Assembly (NCBI GenBank): GCA_903884915.1
Contig: CAISGS010000104.1
Span: forward strand, 1-7,117
DNA length: 7,117 nt
Source of the DNA: an uncultured Caulobacteraceae bacterium
GTDB lineage: Bacteria; Pseudomonadota; Alphaproteobacteria; Caulobacterales; Caulobacteraceae
Direction of reading: 5' to 3'
Made by a program: the position numbers and the translations under genes
Notes under the pieces: generated by a model
What the model was told of the DNA's origin: nothing
The model's input: only the letters and a program-made list of their open reading frames with translations
The model's database searches: none
Part shown: in pieces, positions 1 to 5,696 of the stretch
Numbering within the stretch: the first letter of the stretch is position 1
Layout of the letters: the number at the start of each line of letters is the position of its first letter

Positions 1-52
1 CCTGTTCGTGACCTGGTACGTGGTCGCGGGGACGGCGACGCAGGTGGTCTAA
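1..52 (+). CDS. C-terminal tail of an unidentified rightward gene (partial)
   Basis: Reading from base 2, the frame gives LFVTWYVVAGTATQVV and then a TAA stop at 50-52. The 16 visible residues are strongly hydrophobic, as at the end of a last membrane helix, so this may be the C-terminus of an integral membrane protein. The TAA overlaps by two bases the TAG of the leftward dioxygenase gene (49-51), a common tail-to-tail arrangement. The family cannot be recognised from so short a piece. A chance open frame remains possible, because only 51 bases are visible. Confidence 0.4.
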   Translation, partial: LFVTWYVVAGTATQVV

Positions 53-891
53 GCGCTTACCGGATCCACCGTCACCCGGCGCATGTGCCGGCGCTGGCCG
101 TGGTAGTCGTTGAGGGCGTAGTGCCAGACCGAGCGGTTGTCCCAGAAGGCCACCGATCCGGGCGTCCAGACAAAGCGGCAGGTACGGCCCTCTTGACGGC
201 AATGGTCGAACAGGAAGTCGAGCAGGGGCTTGCTCTCGCGCGCACTCCAGCCCTCGAAGCGCATGGTGAAGGCCGGATTGACATAGAGCGCCTTGCGGCC
301 ATTTTCGGGATGGGTCAGGACGACGGGGTGGATAAATTCCCCGACAGCCCCTTCGGCCTCGACCACCGACATTGAGCCGCGCTTCTGGGCCGAATGACCC
401 GCCGCAGAATATTCACGGCCCGCAGAATGGACGGCATTGAGCGTTTCCAAAGTCGCCCTCATGCCCGGCGTCAAGGCGTCATAGGCGGCGGCTTGACTGG
501 CAAAGAGGGTGTCACCGCCCCACTCCGGAATCTCAATAGCATAGAGGATCGAGCCTATGGCTGGGCGCTCGAGGAAGCTCGTATCCGAATGCCAACCCCC
601 GCCGAAATTGGTCTTATCTGACGGCTCCTTGATGATCTCCATTACCTCGGGATGATCAGCCATGCCCGTCACATAGGGATGGATGTTCAAGGGACCAAAG
701 CGCTTGCCGAACGCCACCTGCTGCGCGGGGGTCAAGGTCTGGTCGCGAAAGAAGATGACCTGATGCTCGACCAAGGCGGCCCGGATCTGGGCGATGACGC
801 CATCGGACAGACCCGCCGACAGATCGACGCCCGAAAGCTCCGCGCCGAGGGTCCCGGAAACCTTACGGATGGATAGGGAATTATCAGCCAT
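49..891 (-). CDS. TauD/TfdA-family Fe(II)/2-oxoglutarate-dependent dioxygenase
   Basis: A 280-residue cytosolic oxygenase, the normal length for the TauD/TfdA family, which couples oxidative decarboxylation of 2-oxoglutarate to substrate hydroxylation. The iron triad is visible: His101 and Asp103 in GGWHSDTSF and His257 in WDNRSVWHYA. Thr128 (GGDTLF) and Arg268 sit where E. coli TauD binds 2-oxoglutarate. His71 (NIHPYV) and Arg272 match the TauD residues that hold the sulfonate, but the taurine amine-binding Asn95 is Gly97 here and Tyr73 is shifted or lost, so taurine is unlikely to be the substrate. The frame extends to a TTG at 909, but I chose the ATG at 891: it has GAGGA seven bases upstream, and the TTG extension would place that Shine-Dalgarno inside the gene. 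With this start the residue numbering runs +2 to TauD throughout the core. It is transcribed divergently from the MFS gene, which may import its substrate. The family is firm and the substrate unknown. Confidence 0.93.
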   Translation of the reverse strand: MADNSLSIRKVSGTLGAELSGVDLSAGLSDGVIAQIRAALVEHQVIFFRDQTLTPAQQVAFGKRFGPLNIHPYVTGMADHPEVMEIIKEPSDKTNFGGGWHSDTSFLERPAIGSILYAIEIPEWGGDTLFASQAAAYDALTPGMRATLETLNAVHSAGREYSAAGHSAQKRGSMSVVEAEGAVGEFIHPVVLTHPENGRKALYVNPAFTMRFEGWSARESKPLLDFLFDHCRQEGRTCRFVWTPGSVAFWDNRSVWHYALNDYHGQRRHMRRVTVDPVSA

Positions 892-898
892 AGTCGTT

Positions 899-903
899 TC
901 CTC
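899..903 (-). promoter_or_regulatory. Ribosome binding site that decides the dioxygenase start
   Basis: On the minus strand GAGGA lies seven bases before ATG 891, and the context GAGGAAAC is repeated before the divergent MFS start. This supports ATG 891 over the in-frame TTG at 909, six codons upstream, which would swallow the site. Confidence 0.75.
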
Positions 904-920
904 ACTCAATTGCCCTGACC

Positions 921-947
921 CTTGCCTCGAAACGCCCTCAAGGCAAG
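921..947. promoter_or_regulatory. Inverted repeat in the divergent promoter region, candidate operator
   Basis: The arms CTTGCCTCGA (921-930) and TCAAGGCAAG (938-947) are reverse complements at 9 of 10 positions, separated by 7 bases. The repeat sits 30 to 56 bases upstream of the dioxygenase ATG and about 100 bases upstream of the MFS ATG. A further CTTGCC half-site occurs at 970-975. Dyad symmetry of this size between divergent catabolic genes fits a dimeric regulator site. An RNA hairpin in the dioxygenase leader is the alternative. No regulator gene is present in the window. Confidence 0.45.
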
Positions 948-952
948 ATCGA

Positions 953-958
953 ATTATC
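953..958 (-). promoter_or_regulatory. Candidate -10 element for the dioxygenase gene
   Basis: The minus strand reads GATAAT here, five of six matches to TATAAT, in an otherwise GC-rich region. A start of transcription would fall near 945, so the inverted repeat at 921-947 would cover the start site, a typical repressor position. No convincing -35 hexamer is visible upstream, so the call is weak. Confidence 0.3.
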
Positions 959-970
959 GCAGCGAACGGC

Positions 971-999
971 TTGCCCAGCCGCCCTATCCCGGTTCTATT
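971..999 (+). promoter_or_regulatory. Candidate promoter for the MFS transporter gene
   Basis: TTGCCC (971-976) and TCTATT (994-999) are separated by exactly 17 bases, each matching the sigma-70 hexamers at four of six positions. Transcription would start near 1006 and give a leader of about 44 bases before the ATG at 1050. The match is modest and comes from visual inspection only. Confidence 0.28.
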
Positions 1000-1035
1000 G
1001 TCAGTTCAAAGATGAGGCCACAACGGCCCGACCGC

Positions 1036-1040
1036 GAGGA
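1036..1040 (+). promoter_or_regulatory. Ribosome binding site of the MFS gene
   Basis: GAGGA lies nine bases before the ATG at 1050 and supports that start. The surrounding GAGGAAAC octamer is the same as in the divergent dioxygenase leader. Confidence 0.65.
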
Positions 1041-1049
1041 AACACCGGA

Positions 1050-2399
1050 ATGACCGACGCCGTAGCAACGACGCCAGAGCCCAATTCTGTGCCCGCCGAA
1101 GCTCTAGACCACGAACCCCTATCGCCCGCCTATCGCCGCTATGCACTTGGCGTGTTGCTGGCCATCTACACGCTAAACTTCTTAGACCGCCAGGTGATCA
1201 ATATCTTGGCCGAGCCGATCAAGAAGGATCTGCATCTGGCCGATTGGCAATTGGGCATGATGACGGGCCTAGCCTTTGCACTCTTCTACACAGTCCTGAT
1301 GCTGCCCATTGCCCGTTTGGCTGAGCGCGGTCATCGGCCTTGGATCATTGCCAGTGCCACTGCGATCTGGAGCCTGTTCACCGTCCTATGCGGTATGAGC
1401 CAAACCTTTTTGCAGCTGTTCCTGGCCCGGATCGGGGTCGGCATCGGTGAGGCGGGCTGCAGTCCGCCGGCCCACTCTCTGATCAGCGACTACGTCCCCA
1501 AATCCATGCGGTCATCGGCCCTTGCCTTCTATTCGGTGGGAACGCCGCTGGGTAGCTTGCTGGGTATGGTGATGGGGGGCTTGGCGGCTGATGCCTTCGG
1601 ATGGCGCGCAGCCTTCCTAATCGCCGGAGCACCGGGCCTGATCATGGCCTGCGTTGCCGCCATCACTCTGGTCGAGCCACGGGTCAAGAAGCCATCCGTT
1701 GAGACAAGCCCCAGCGTCGGCGCGGCCCTTCGCGAAATTTCGGGTAAAAAGACCTTCTGGCTGATCGCCTTCGGGGCCGGGTTCATGGCCTTTCAAGGCT
1801 ATGGCCACCAAGCCTTCGCCGCCTCGTTCTTCCTGCGCAACCATGGCGAGGAACTGGCCCAACTCTCAGCGCAGTTTGGCCTCAAGCCCACCGGTCTGAT
1901 CGGAATTGGTATGGGTCTGGTCACCGGCATTGGCGGCATTGTCGGAACCGTGCTGGGCGGCAAGTTGGCGGACAGGCTTGGCGCAACAGACCTGCGCCAT
2001 CAGATGGCCATTCCGGCCCTCGGGGCCTTGATAGGCTTTCCCATCTACATCATCGCCATGCTGCAGAGCTCAGCGGCGGCGGCCCTCGTGATGCTGTTAC
2101 TGCCAACCCTGCTGAACACCCTGTGGTACGGCCCGGCCTATGCCTCGTCACAGAGCCTCGTCTCGTCCCGTACCCGCGCCACGGCAGCGGCCATCACCCT
2201 ATTCGTGGCCAATCTGGTCGGCCTCGGTTGCGGCCCCCTCTTTGTCGGCATCCTGTCGGATACGCTGTCAGGCCCCATGGGCATGGGTTCAGCCTTGGGC
2301 GTCAAATGGGCGCTTCTGATCGGATCCTTGGGCCTCCTGGTCGCCGCTGCCCTGTTCTGGATAGCCCGCGCCCATATCCGCGAAGATACGGTCAGCTAG
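1050..2399 (+). CDS. Spinster-type major facilitator superfamily transporter
   Basis: A 449-residue inner-membrane protein with about 12 predicted helices (roughly residues 30-52, 66-88, 97-116, 120-143, 155-178, 185-207, 233-262, 282-305, 318-338, 343-363, 375-402, 415-440), the usual MFS size. Helix 1 holds LNFLDRQ with Asp46 and Arg47, as is common in spinster-like carriers. The loop after helix 2 has a motif A variant (RLAERGHR, 89-96) and the second half repeats it as GGKLADRLG (303-311). Helix 4-5 carries ARIGVGIGEAGCSPP (126-140) with Arg127 and Glu134, again typical of this subfamily. The N-terminus (1-28) is a hydrophilic Pro/Glu-rich cytoplasmic tail. Proton-coupled movement of an organic anion or hydrophobic compound is likely from family knowledge. 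Its place between catabolic genes suggests it imports the pathway substrate, though export cannot be excluded. Confidence 0.92.
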   Translation: MTDAVATTPEPNSVPAEALDHEPLSPAYRRYALGVLLAIYTLNFLDRQVINILAEPIKKDLHLADWQLGMMTGLAFALFYTVLMLPIARLAERGHRPWIIASATAIWSLFTVLCGMSQTFLQLFLARIGVGIGEAGCSPPAHSLISDYVPKSMRSSALAFYSVGTPLGSLLGMVMGGLAADAFGWRAAFLIAGAPGLIMACVAAITLVEPRVKKPSVETSPSVGAALREISGKKTFWLIAFGAGFMAFQGYGHQAFAASFFLRNHGEELAQLSAQFGLKPTGLIGIGMGLVTGIGGIVGTVLGGKLADRLGATDLRHQMAIPALGALIGFPIYIIAMLQSSAAAALVMLLLPTLLNTLWYGPAYASSQSLVSSRTRATAAAITLFVANLVGLGCGPLFVGILSDTLSGPMGMGSALGVKWALLIGSLGLLVAAALFWIARAHIREDTVS

Positions 2400-2415
2400 A
2401 CCCGCAATTGACATG

Positions 2416-2447
2416 AAAAAGGGGGAGATGGACCCGCCATCTCCCCC
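2416..2447 (-). terminator. Rho-independent terminator of the leftward operon
   Basis: An 11 bp perfect stem (GGGGGAGATGG at 2421-2431 with CCATCTCCCCC at 2437-2447) has a 5-base loop. On the minus strand the stem is followed at once by five T residues (2420-2416), the standard intrinsic terminator layout. It lies 32 bases past the acyl-CoA dehydrogenase stop. For the rightward MFS transcript the stem is followed only by CGTCATTTC, so termination in that direction would be weaker. Confidence 0.85.
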
Positions 2448-2479
2448 CGTCATTTCGAACCTCAGCGGAAAGTTGGGCC

Positions 2480-3691
2480 CTAGAGCCCCAGAACCGCCTT
2501 GGCCATGATGTTGCGTTGGATCTCGTTGGAGCCACCGAAGATCGAGGTCTTGCGCATGTTGAAATAGGCTGGCGCGGCCTTGAAGGCGAAGTCGGGGCTG
2601 ATGGCTTGGACATTGTCGCCCTCGCGCGGGAAGCCGCGGAAATAGGGCTCGCCATAATGGCCCGCCGCTTCGAGCGTCAGTTCGGTCAGACGTTGACCAA
2701 CCTCTGTGCCCTTGACCTTAAGCATGGAGGCTTCGGGTCCTGGACCCTTGCCGCTGCTTTCACCCGCGAGGGTGCGCAGTTCGGTATATTCCAGAGCCGC
2801 GAGGTCGATCTCGAGATCCACGATCTTGCGACGGAAATCAGGATCCTTGATCAGGGGCTGACCGTCGTCGGCCAGCACGCCCGCCGCCACTTCGCGCAGA
2901 CGCTCAATGCCGCGCTTGGAGCGGGCAACGCCAGCAATGCCGGTCCGCTCATGGCCGAGCAGGTACTTGGCCACCGTCCAGCCCTTGTTCTCTTCGCCAA
3001 TGCGGTTCTCGACGGGCACGATGACATTGTCGAGGAAGGTGTCATTGACCTCGTGGCCGCCGTCCATGGTGATGATCGGGCGAACGCTGATGCCCGGCGT
3101 CTTCATGTCGATCAGCAGGAAGGTGATGCCCTCTTGCTTCTTGGCGTTCTGATCGGTGCGGACAAGGAAGAAGCCCCAGTCGGCGAAGTGGCCTTGGGTC
3201 GTCCAGGTCTTCTGGCCGTTGACGCGGTAATAGTCCTTGCCGTCTTCACCGGTGAAGCGCTCGGCGCGGGTCGACAGGCCAGCCAGATCGGAACCGGCAC
3301 CCGGCTCGGAATAGCCCTGGCACCACCAGATGTCGCCAGCGATGGTTGGCTTCAGGAGGGTCTCTTTCTGCTCGGGCGAGCCGAAGGTGTAGAGCACGGG
3401 GCCGATCATGCCGAGGCCAAAGGTCGGCTGGCTGGTATTGGCGCGGGCCAGTTCCTCAGAGAAGATATAGCGCTGAACCACATCCCAGTCGTTGCCGCCA
3501 TGTTCCTTGGGCCAAGACGGGGTCAGCCAGCCCTTGGCGTGAAGGATCTTGTGCCAAGACACGATCTCTTCCTTATTCAGGTGCTCGCCGGTGGCCTGCT
3601 TATCGCGAATGGCTTGGGGGAAATTGGCTTCGATCCAGTGACGCACTTCCAAACGAAAGGCGGCGTGCTCAGGCGTGAAACTCAGGTCCAT
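2480..3691 (-). CDS. Acyl-CoA dehydrogenase (FadE-like)
   Basis: A 403-residue soluble FAD enzyme of full family length that oxidises an acyl-CoA thioester to the 2,3-enoyl-CoA and passes electrons to ETF. The order is: N-terminal helical domain (about 1-120); middle beta-barrel domain with the flavin/substrate motif YSEPGAGSD (127-135), KTWTT (161-165) and DGGHEVNDTFLDNV (210-223); and C-terminal helical domain ending in IFGGSNEIQRN (384-394). The usual catalytic Glu of IYEGT is Gly386 here. Glu248 in GHERTGIAG aligns with the base used by isovaleryl- and long-chain acyl-CoA dehydrogenases, so I expect the enzyme to be active. The ATG at 3691 has AAGGGAG six bases upstream (3698-3704). It is the last gene of the leftward set, 147 bases after the FAH-family gene, and is followed by the terminator. 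A branched, cyclic or pathway-derived acyl-CoA is a plausible substrate, but the sequence does not fix it. Confidence 0.93.
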   Translation of the reverse strand: MDLSFTPEHAAFRLEVRHWIEANFPQAIRDKQATGEHLNKEEIVSWHKILHAKGWLTPSWPKEHGGNDWDVVQRYIFSEELARANTSQPTFGLGMIGPVLYTFGSPEQKETLLKPTIAGDIWWCQGYSEPGAGSDLAGLSTRAERFTGEDGKDYYRVNGQKTWTTQGHFADWGFFLVRTDQNAKKQEGITFLLIDMKTPGISVRPIITMDGGHEVNDTFLDNVIVPVENRIGEENKGWTVAKYLLGHERTGIAGVARSKRGIERLREVAAGVLADDGQPLIKDPDFRRKIVDLEIDLAALEYTELRTLAGESSGKGPGPEASMLKVKGTEVGQRLTELTLEAAGHYGEPYFRGFPREGDNVQAISPDFAFKAAPAYFNMRKTSIFGGSNEIQRNIMAKAVLGL

Positions 3692-3775
3692 GGATAACTC
3701 CCTTGATGCAACGGCTCAGGCCAAGGCTAAGCGCCCTTTGGCATGACCAGTGTCTTAAGGTCCAAACTATCGCAC

Positions 3776-3818
3776 AGGATCAACTTGGCAAGCGACGCCC
3801 AGCAACCTTTTTGATCCT
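3776..3818. repeat. 8 bp inverted repeat in the gap before the acyl-CoA dehydrogenase gene
   Basis: AGGATCAA (3776-3783) and TTGATCCT (3811-3818) are perfect reverse complements separated by 27 bases. They lie within the 147 bp gap between the FAH-family gene and the acyl-CoA dehydrogenase gene. The spacer includes CTTGGCAAG (3784-3792), itself symmetric about its centre. A regulator site or a long-loop RNA stem is possible, and arms of this length can also arise by chance. The gap shows no credible small gene and no U-tract terminator. A TTGCCA on the minus strand at 3786-3791 could be a -35, but it has no good -10 partner. Confidence 0.3.
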
Positions 3819-3838
3819 TGGCTGAGTTTTTCACCGGG

Positions 3839-4906
3839 TCACAGCGCCGCGACGATGCGGTTGGACAGGCAGCCCAAGCGGTCCACGCGAATATCGACCC
3901 GGTCGCCCGGTTGCAGATAGGTCTTGGCTGCGCGCGCGCTCTTAATATGGCGCTCAATGACCTTCGCGACCAGGGGCCCTTTGCAGCCTGACAGCAGCCA
4001 AGCCAGCGCGCCCATCAGGCGGTCCTTGGTAGGCACACCGTGGAACACAGTGCCCGCAGGCGTTCCGGCCATGATCACGGTGCGCGCGGGGATATCGGCG
4101 GCCTCGCCAAAGGCCAGCCGGGCCTCACCGCCCCAATAGGTCCAGCGCACATCACGCTTTAGGCGGCACTGACGGACAATCTCTTCCAAATCCCAGATCC
4201 AATCGGTCGCTGCCGCATGCTGGCGCACCTGACCATTGACGCTAAGCTGCAGGGTCAAACGGCTTAGGAATCTGGGCAGGTTGCGCGGCACCACGAAAAG
4301 ATCGCCCACAGGCATGTAGTTCAGGCTGCTCTTACCCGAGGTGAAGCCCTTGCCCGATTGCGGGTCAGAAATATCGACATTGCGCATCAGAACAGCGCGG
4401 TCGGTCACATCATTGCCAAGGATCAAGCCGCCCGAAATCGGATCGCCGGGCATTAGGGGCTCCATCGGCACGAGGCAAAGCTCGACCTCATAGTCCAGCA
4501 AGCCATCGCCCGCCGGAATGGGGGCATTCCAAGCGGTGGGCTGAACCATCTTGGGGAACAGGAACGGCTTGCCGACCACCTCTGACTCGGCGGCATGTTC
4601 GGCATAGTTGGTGCCGACCCCAATGTTTTGATCCCCCAGCCGGATAGGCAGATCCAGATGATCCGCCGCCACCTCGACCTCGTCCGTAGTCGCCTGCACA
4701 AAGGCCCGCACGGCCTCTTGACCCAGACGATTGATCAGGTCGATGGCATCCTCAGACGGATGGGTCAGGAGCGCCGTTAGGTCCACCCCTGTAATCTGAC
4801 CCTCCCTATAGGACCGAACAGCGATCAGGCGGCCGCCATCCTCAGTCCGGGCACAGGCAAAGGTCAGGGCCTCGTCGAGCGGGGCGATGTCTACCGAACG
4901 GGTCAT
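3839..4906 (-). CDS. Fumarylacetoacetate hydrolase (FAH) family protein
   Basis: A 355-residue cytosolic protein whose core (about 90-355) has the FAH fold features. Members cleave or decarboxylate 2-oxo and 1,3-dioxo acids with Mg2+ or Mn2+, and include acylpyruvate hydrolases and 2-hydroxyhepta-diene-dioate isomerases of aromatic pathways. Glu140 and Glu142 (DYEVELCLV) and Asp166 (ILGNDVTDRA) are the expected metal ligands. YAEHAAE (101-107) gives the His104/Glu107 pair, and GKSSLNYMPVG (191-201), GTPAG (281-285) and LGCLSNRIV (344-352) are the other family blocks. Residues 1-85 form a separate N-terminal domain, as in longer members. About 40 residues (roughly 287-327), partly hydrophobic, separate GTPAG from YLQPGD, longer than in compact members such as FAHD1. 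The ATG at 4906 is preceded by AGGA that overlaps the stop of the SDR-like gene, so the two are probably translationally coupled. Family firm, reaction unknown. Confidence 0.9.
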   Translation of the reverse strand: MTRSVDIAPLDEALTFACARTEDGGRLIAVRSYREGQITGVDLTALLTHPSEDAIDLINRLGQEAVRAFVQATTDEVEVAADHLDLPIRLGDQNIGVGTNYAEHAAESEVVGKPFLFPKMVQPTAWNAPIPAGDGLLDYEVELCLVPMEPLMPGDPISGGLILGNDVTDRAVLMRNVDISDPQSGKGFTSGKSSLNYMPVGDLFVVPRNLPRFLSRLTLQLSVNGQVRQHAAATDWIWDLEEIVRQCRLKRDVRWTYWGGEARLAFGEAADIPARTVIMAGTPAGTVFHGVPTKDRLMGALAWLLSGCKGPLVAKVIERHIKSARAAKTYLQPGDRVDIRVDRLGCLSNRIVAAL

Positions 4907-4914
4907 GGGCAGGG

Positions 4915-4919
4915 TCCTA
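4915..4919 (-). promoter_or_regulatory. Stop codon overlapping the next Shine-Dalgarno (TAGGA)
   Basis: On the minus strand the TAG that ends the SDR-like gene (4919-4917) runs directly into AGGA (4918-4915), eight bases before the FAH-family ATG at 4906. A ribosome ending the first gene would stand on the start site of the second, which supports translational coupling and one transcript. Confidence 0.6.
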
Positions 4920-5696
4920 GATCAGGCCGCGGTAGGAACCGCCGTCGAGTTGCATGTTTTGGCCAGAGATGAACCCGGCCTGGGCGCTGCACAGATAGGC
5001 GCAGGCGTCCCCGAACTCTTCTGGGCGACCAAAGCGTTTGGCCGCGATGGTCTGGGCGATCTCAGCCCGCGCCTCTTCGAGCGTGATGCCCTTCATGCCC
5101 ATCATCAGACGGGCCATTTGCTGCTGACGCTCTGTATCAAAACGTTCCGGTAATAGATTGTTAATGGTTACATTATCGGCCGCCACTTCAGGGACCAGAG
5201 CCTTGCAGGCTGCGGTCAGTCCAGCGCGGGCCGCCGTCGACAGACCCATCGGCCCCATCGGGGTTTTGACCATGGCGCTGGTGATATTGATGATGCGGCC
5301 AAACTTGCGCTCGCGCATGCCCGGCAGGACGCCGCGGATCAGCATCAGGGCTGGAACCATGTTGGCATTGACCGCGCCGATCCAGTCGGCCTCGTCCCAG
5401 TTCTGGAAATGGCCCGGAGGTGGCCCAGAATTGTTGTTGACCAGAATATCGCAATCCCCCGCCTCGGCCAGCAGAGCGGCGCGGCCTTCGGGACTGTTGA
5501 TATCGGCAACGACCGCGCGGGCCTCTCGGCCCGTCGCAGCCGCCAGTTTGGCGCGGGCCGCTTCCAGCTTTTCGGCGTCGCGGCCATTGAGGGTGACAAT
5601 GGCCCCCTCGCGCGACAGGGCAAAGGCGCAGGCATAGCCAAGGCCCTGTGATGAGGCGCAGACCAGCGCCTTGCGTCCCTCAAGTCCCAAATCCAT
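4917..5696 (-). CDS. Short-chain dehydrogenase/reductase-like protein with altered catalytic residues
   Basis: A 259-residue single-domain Rossmann protein, the classical SDR length. The N-terminal nucleotide motif reads CASSQGLG (13-20), with Ala14 where TGxxxGxG has its first Gly. VNNNSG (86-91) matches NNAG, Asn110 matches the helix-4 Asn, and Ser140 (NITSAM) matches the catalytic Ser. Counting 13 residues on, the Tyr of YxxxK is Ser153 and the Lys is Arg157 (STAARAGL, 153-160). The C-terminal AGFISGQNMQLDGGSYRGL is typical SDR. As I recall, NCBI subgroup cd05344 (BKR-like SDR-like) is described as having this imperfect motif and tetrad, so this is likely an established divergent subfamily rather than a broken gene. 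An oxidoreductase step is therefore uncertain; it may use another residue or do different chemistry. It overlaps the monooxygenase stop by one base (TGATG), with AAGGGA eight bases upstream (5705-5710), and belongs to the same operon. Confidence 0.9.
   Translation of the reverse strand: MDLGLEGRKALVCASSQGLGYACAFALSREGAIVTLNGRDAEKLEAARAKLAAATGREARAVVADINSPEGRAALLAEAGDCDILVNNNSGPPPGHFQNWDEADWIGAVNANMVPALMLIRGVLPGMRERKFGRIINITSAMVKTPMGPMGLSTAARAGLTAACKALVPEVAADNVTINNLLPERFDTERQQQMARLMMGMKGITLEEARAEIAQTIAAKRFGRPEEFGDACAYLCSAQAGFISGQNMQLDGGSYRGLI

Noticed and set aside
49..891. Naming the dioxygenase tauD
   Set aside because: The family is clear, but the taurine amine contacts are not conserved, so the symbol would imply a substrate the sequence does not support.
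889..909. TTG at 909 as start of the dioxygenase
   Set aside because: The GAGGA Shine-Dalgarno for ATG 891 would lie inside the extended coding region, and the ATG start gives residue numbering that tracks TauD.
967..981. CGGCT / AGCCG small hairpin in the divergent region
   Set aside because: Five-base GC arms around a five-base loop are expected by chance in GC-rich DNA and no T-tract follows.
2516..3697. A 393-codon open frame on the plus strand, opposite the acyl-CoA dehydrogenase
   Set aside because: It mirrors a well-supported full-length enzyme gene. Its translation has no recognisable motif and it lacks a good ribosome binding site. Long antisense open frames are common opposite GC-rich genes.
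3720..3742. GCCAAGG / CCTTTGGC stem upstream of the acyl-CoA dehydrogenase as a terminator
   Set aside because: The stem has a bulge and no T-tract on either strand, and the position is just before a start codon. At most it is a weak leader hairpin.
5158..5637. A 159-codon plus-strand open frame opposite the SDR-like gene
   Set aside because: The product is a low-complexity Ala/Arg/Ser-rich translation, typical of an antisense shadow, and the minus strand holds a full SDR fold.
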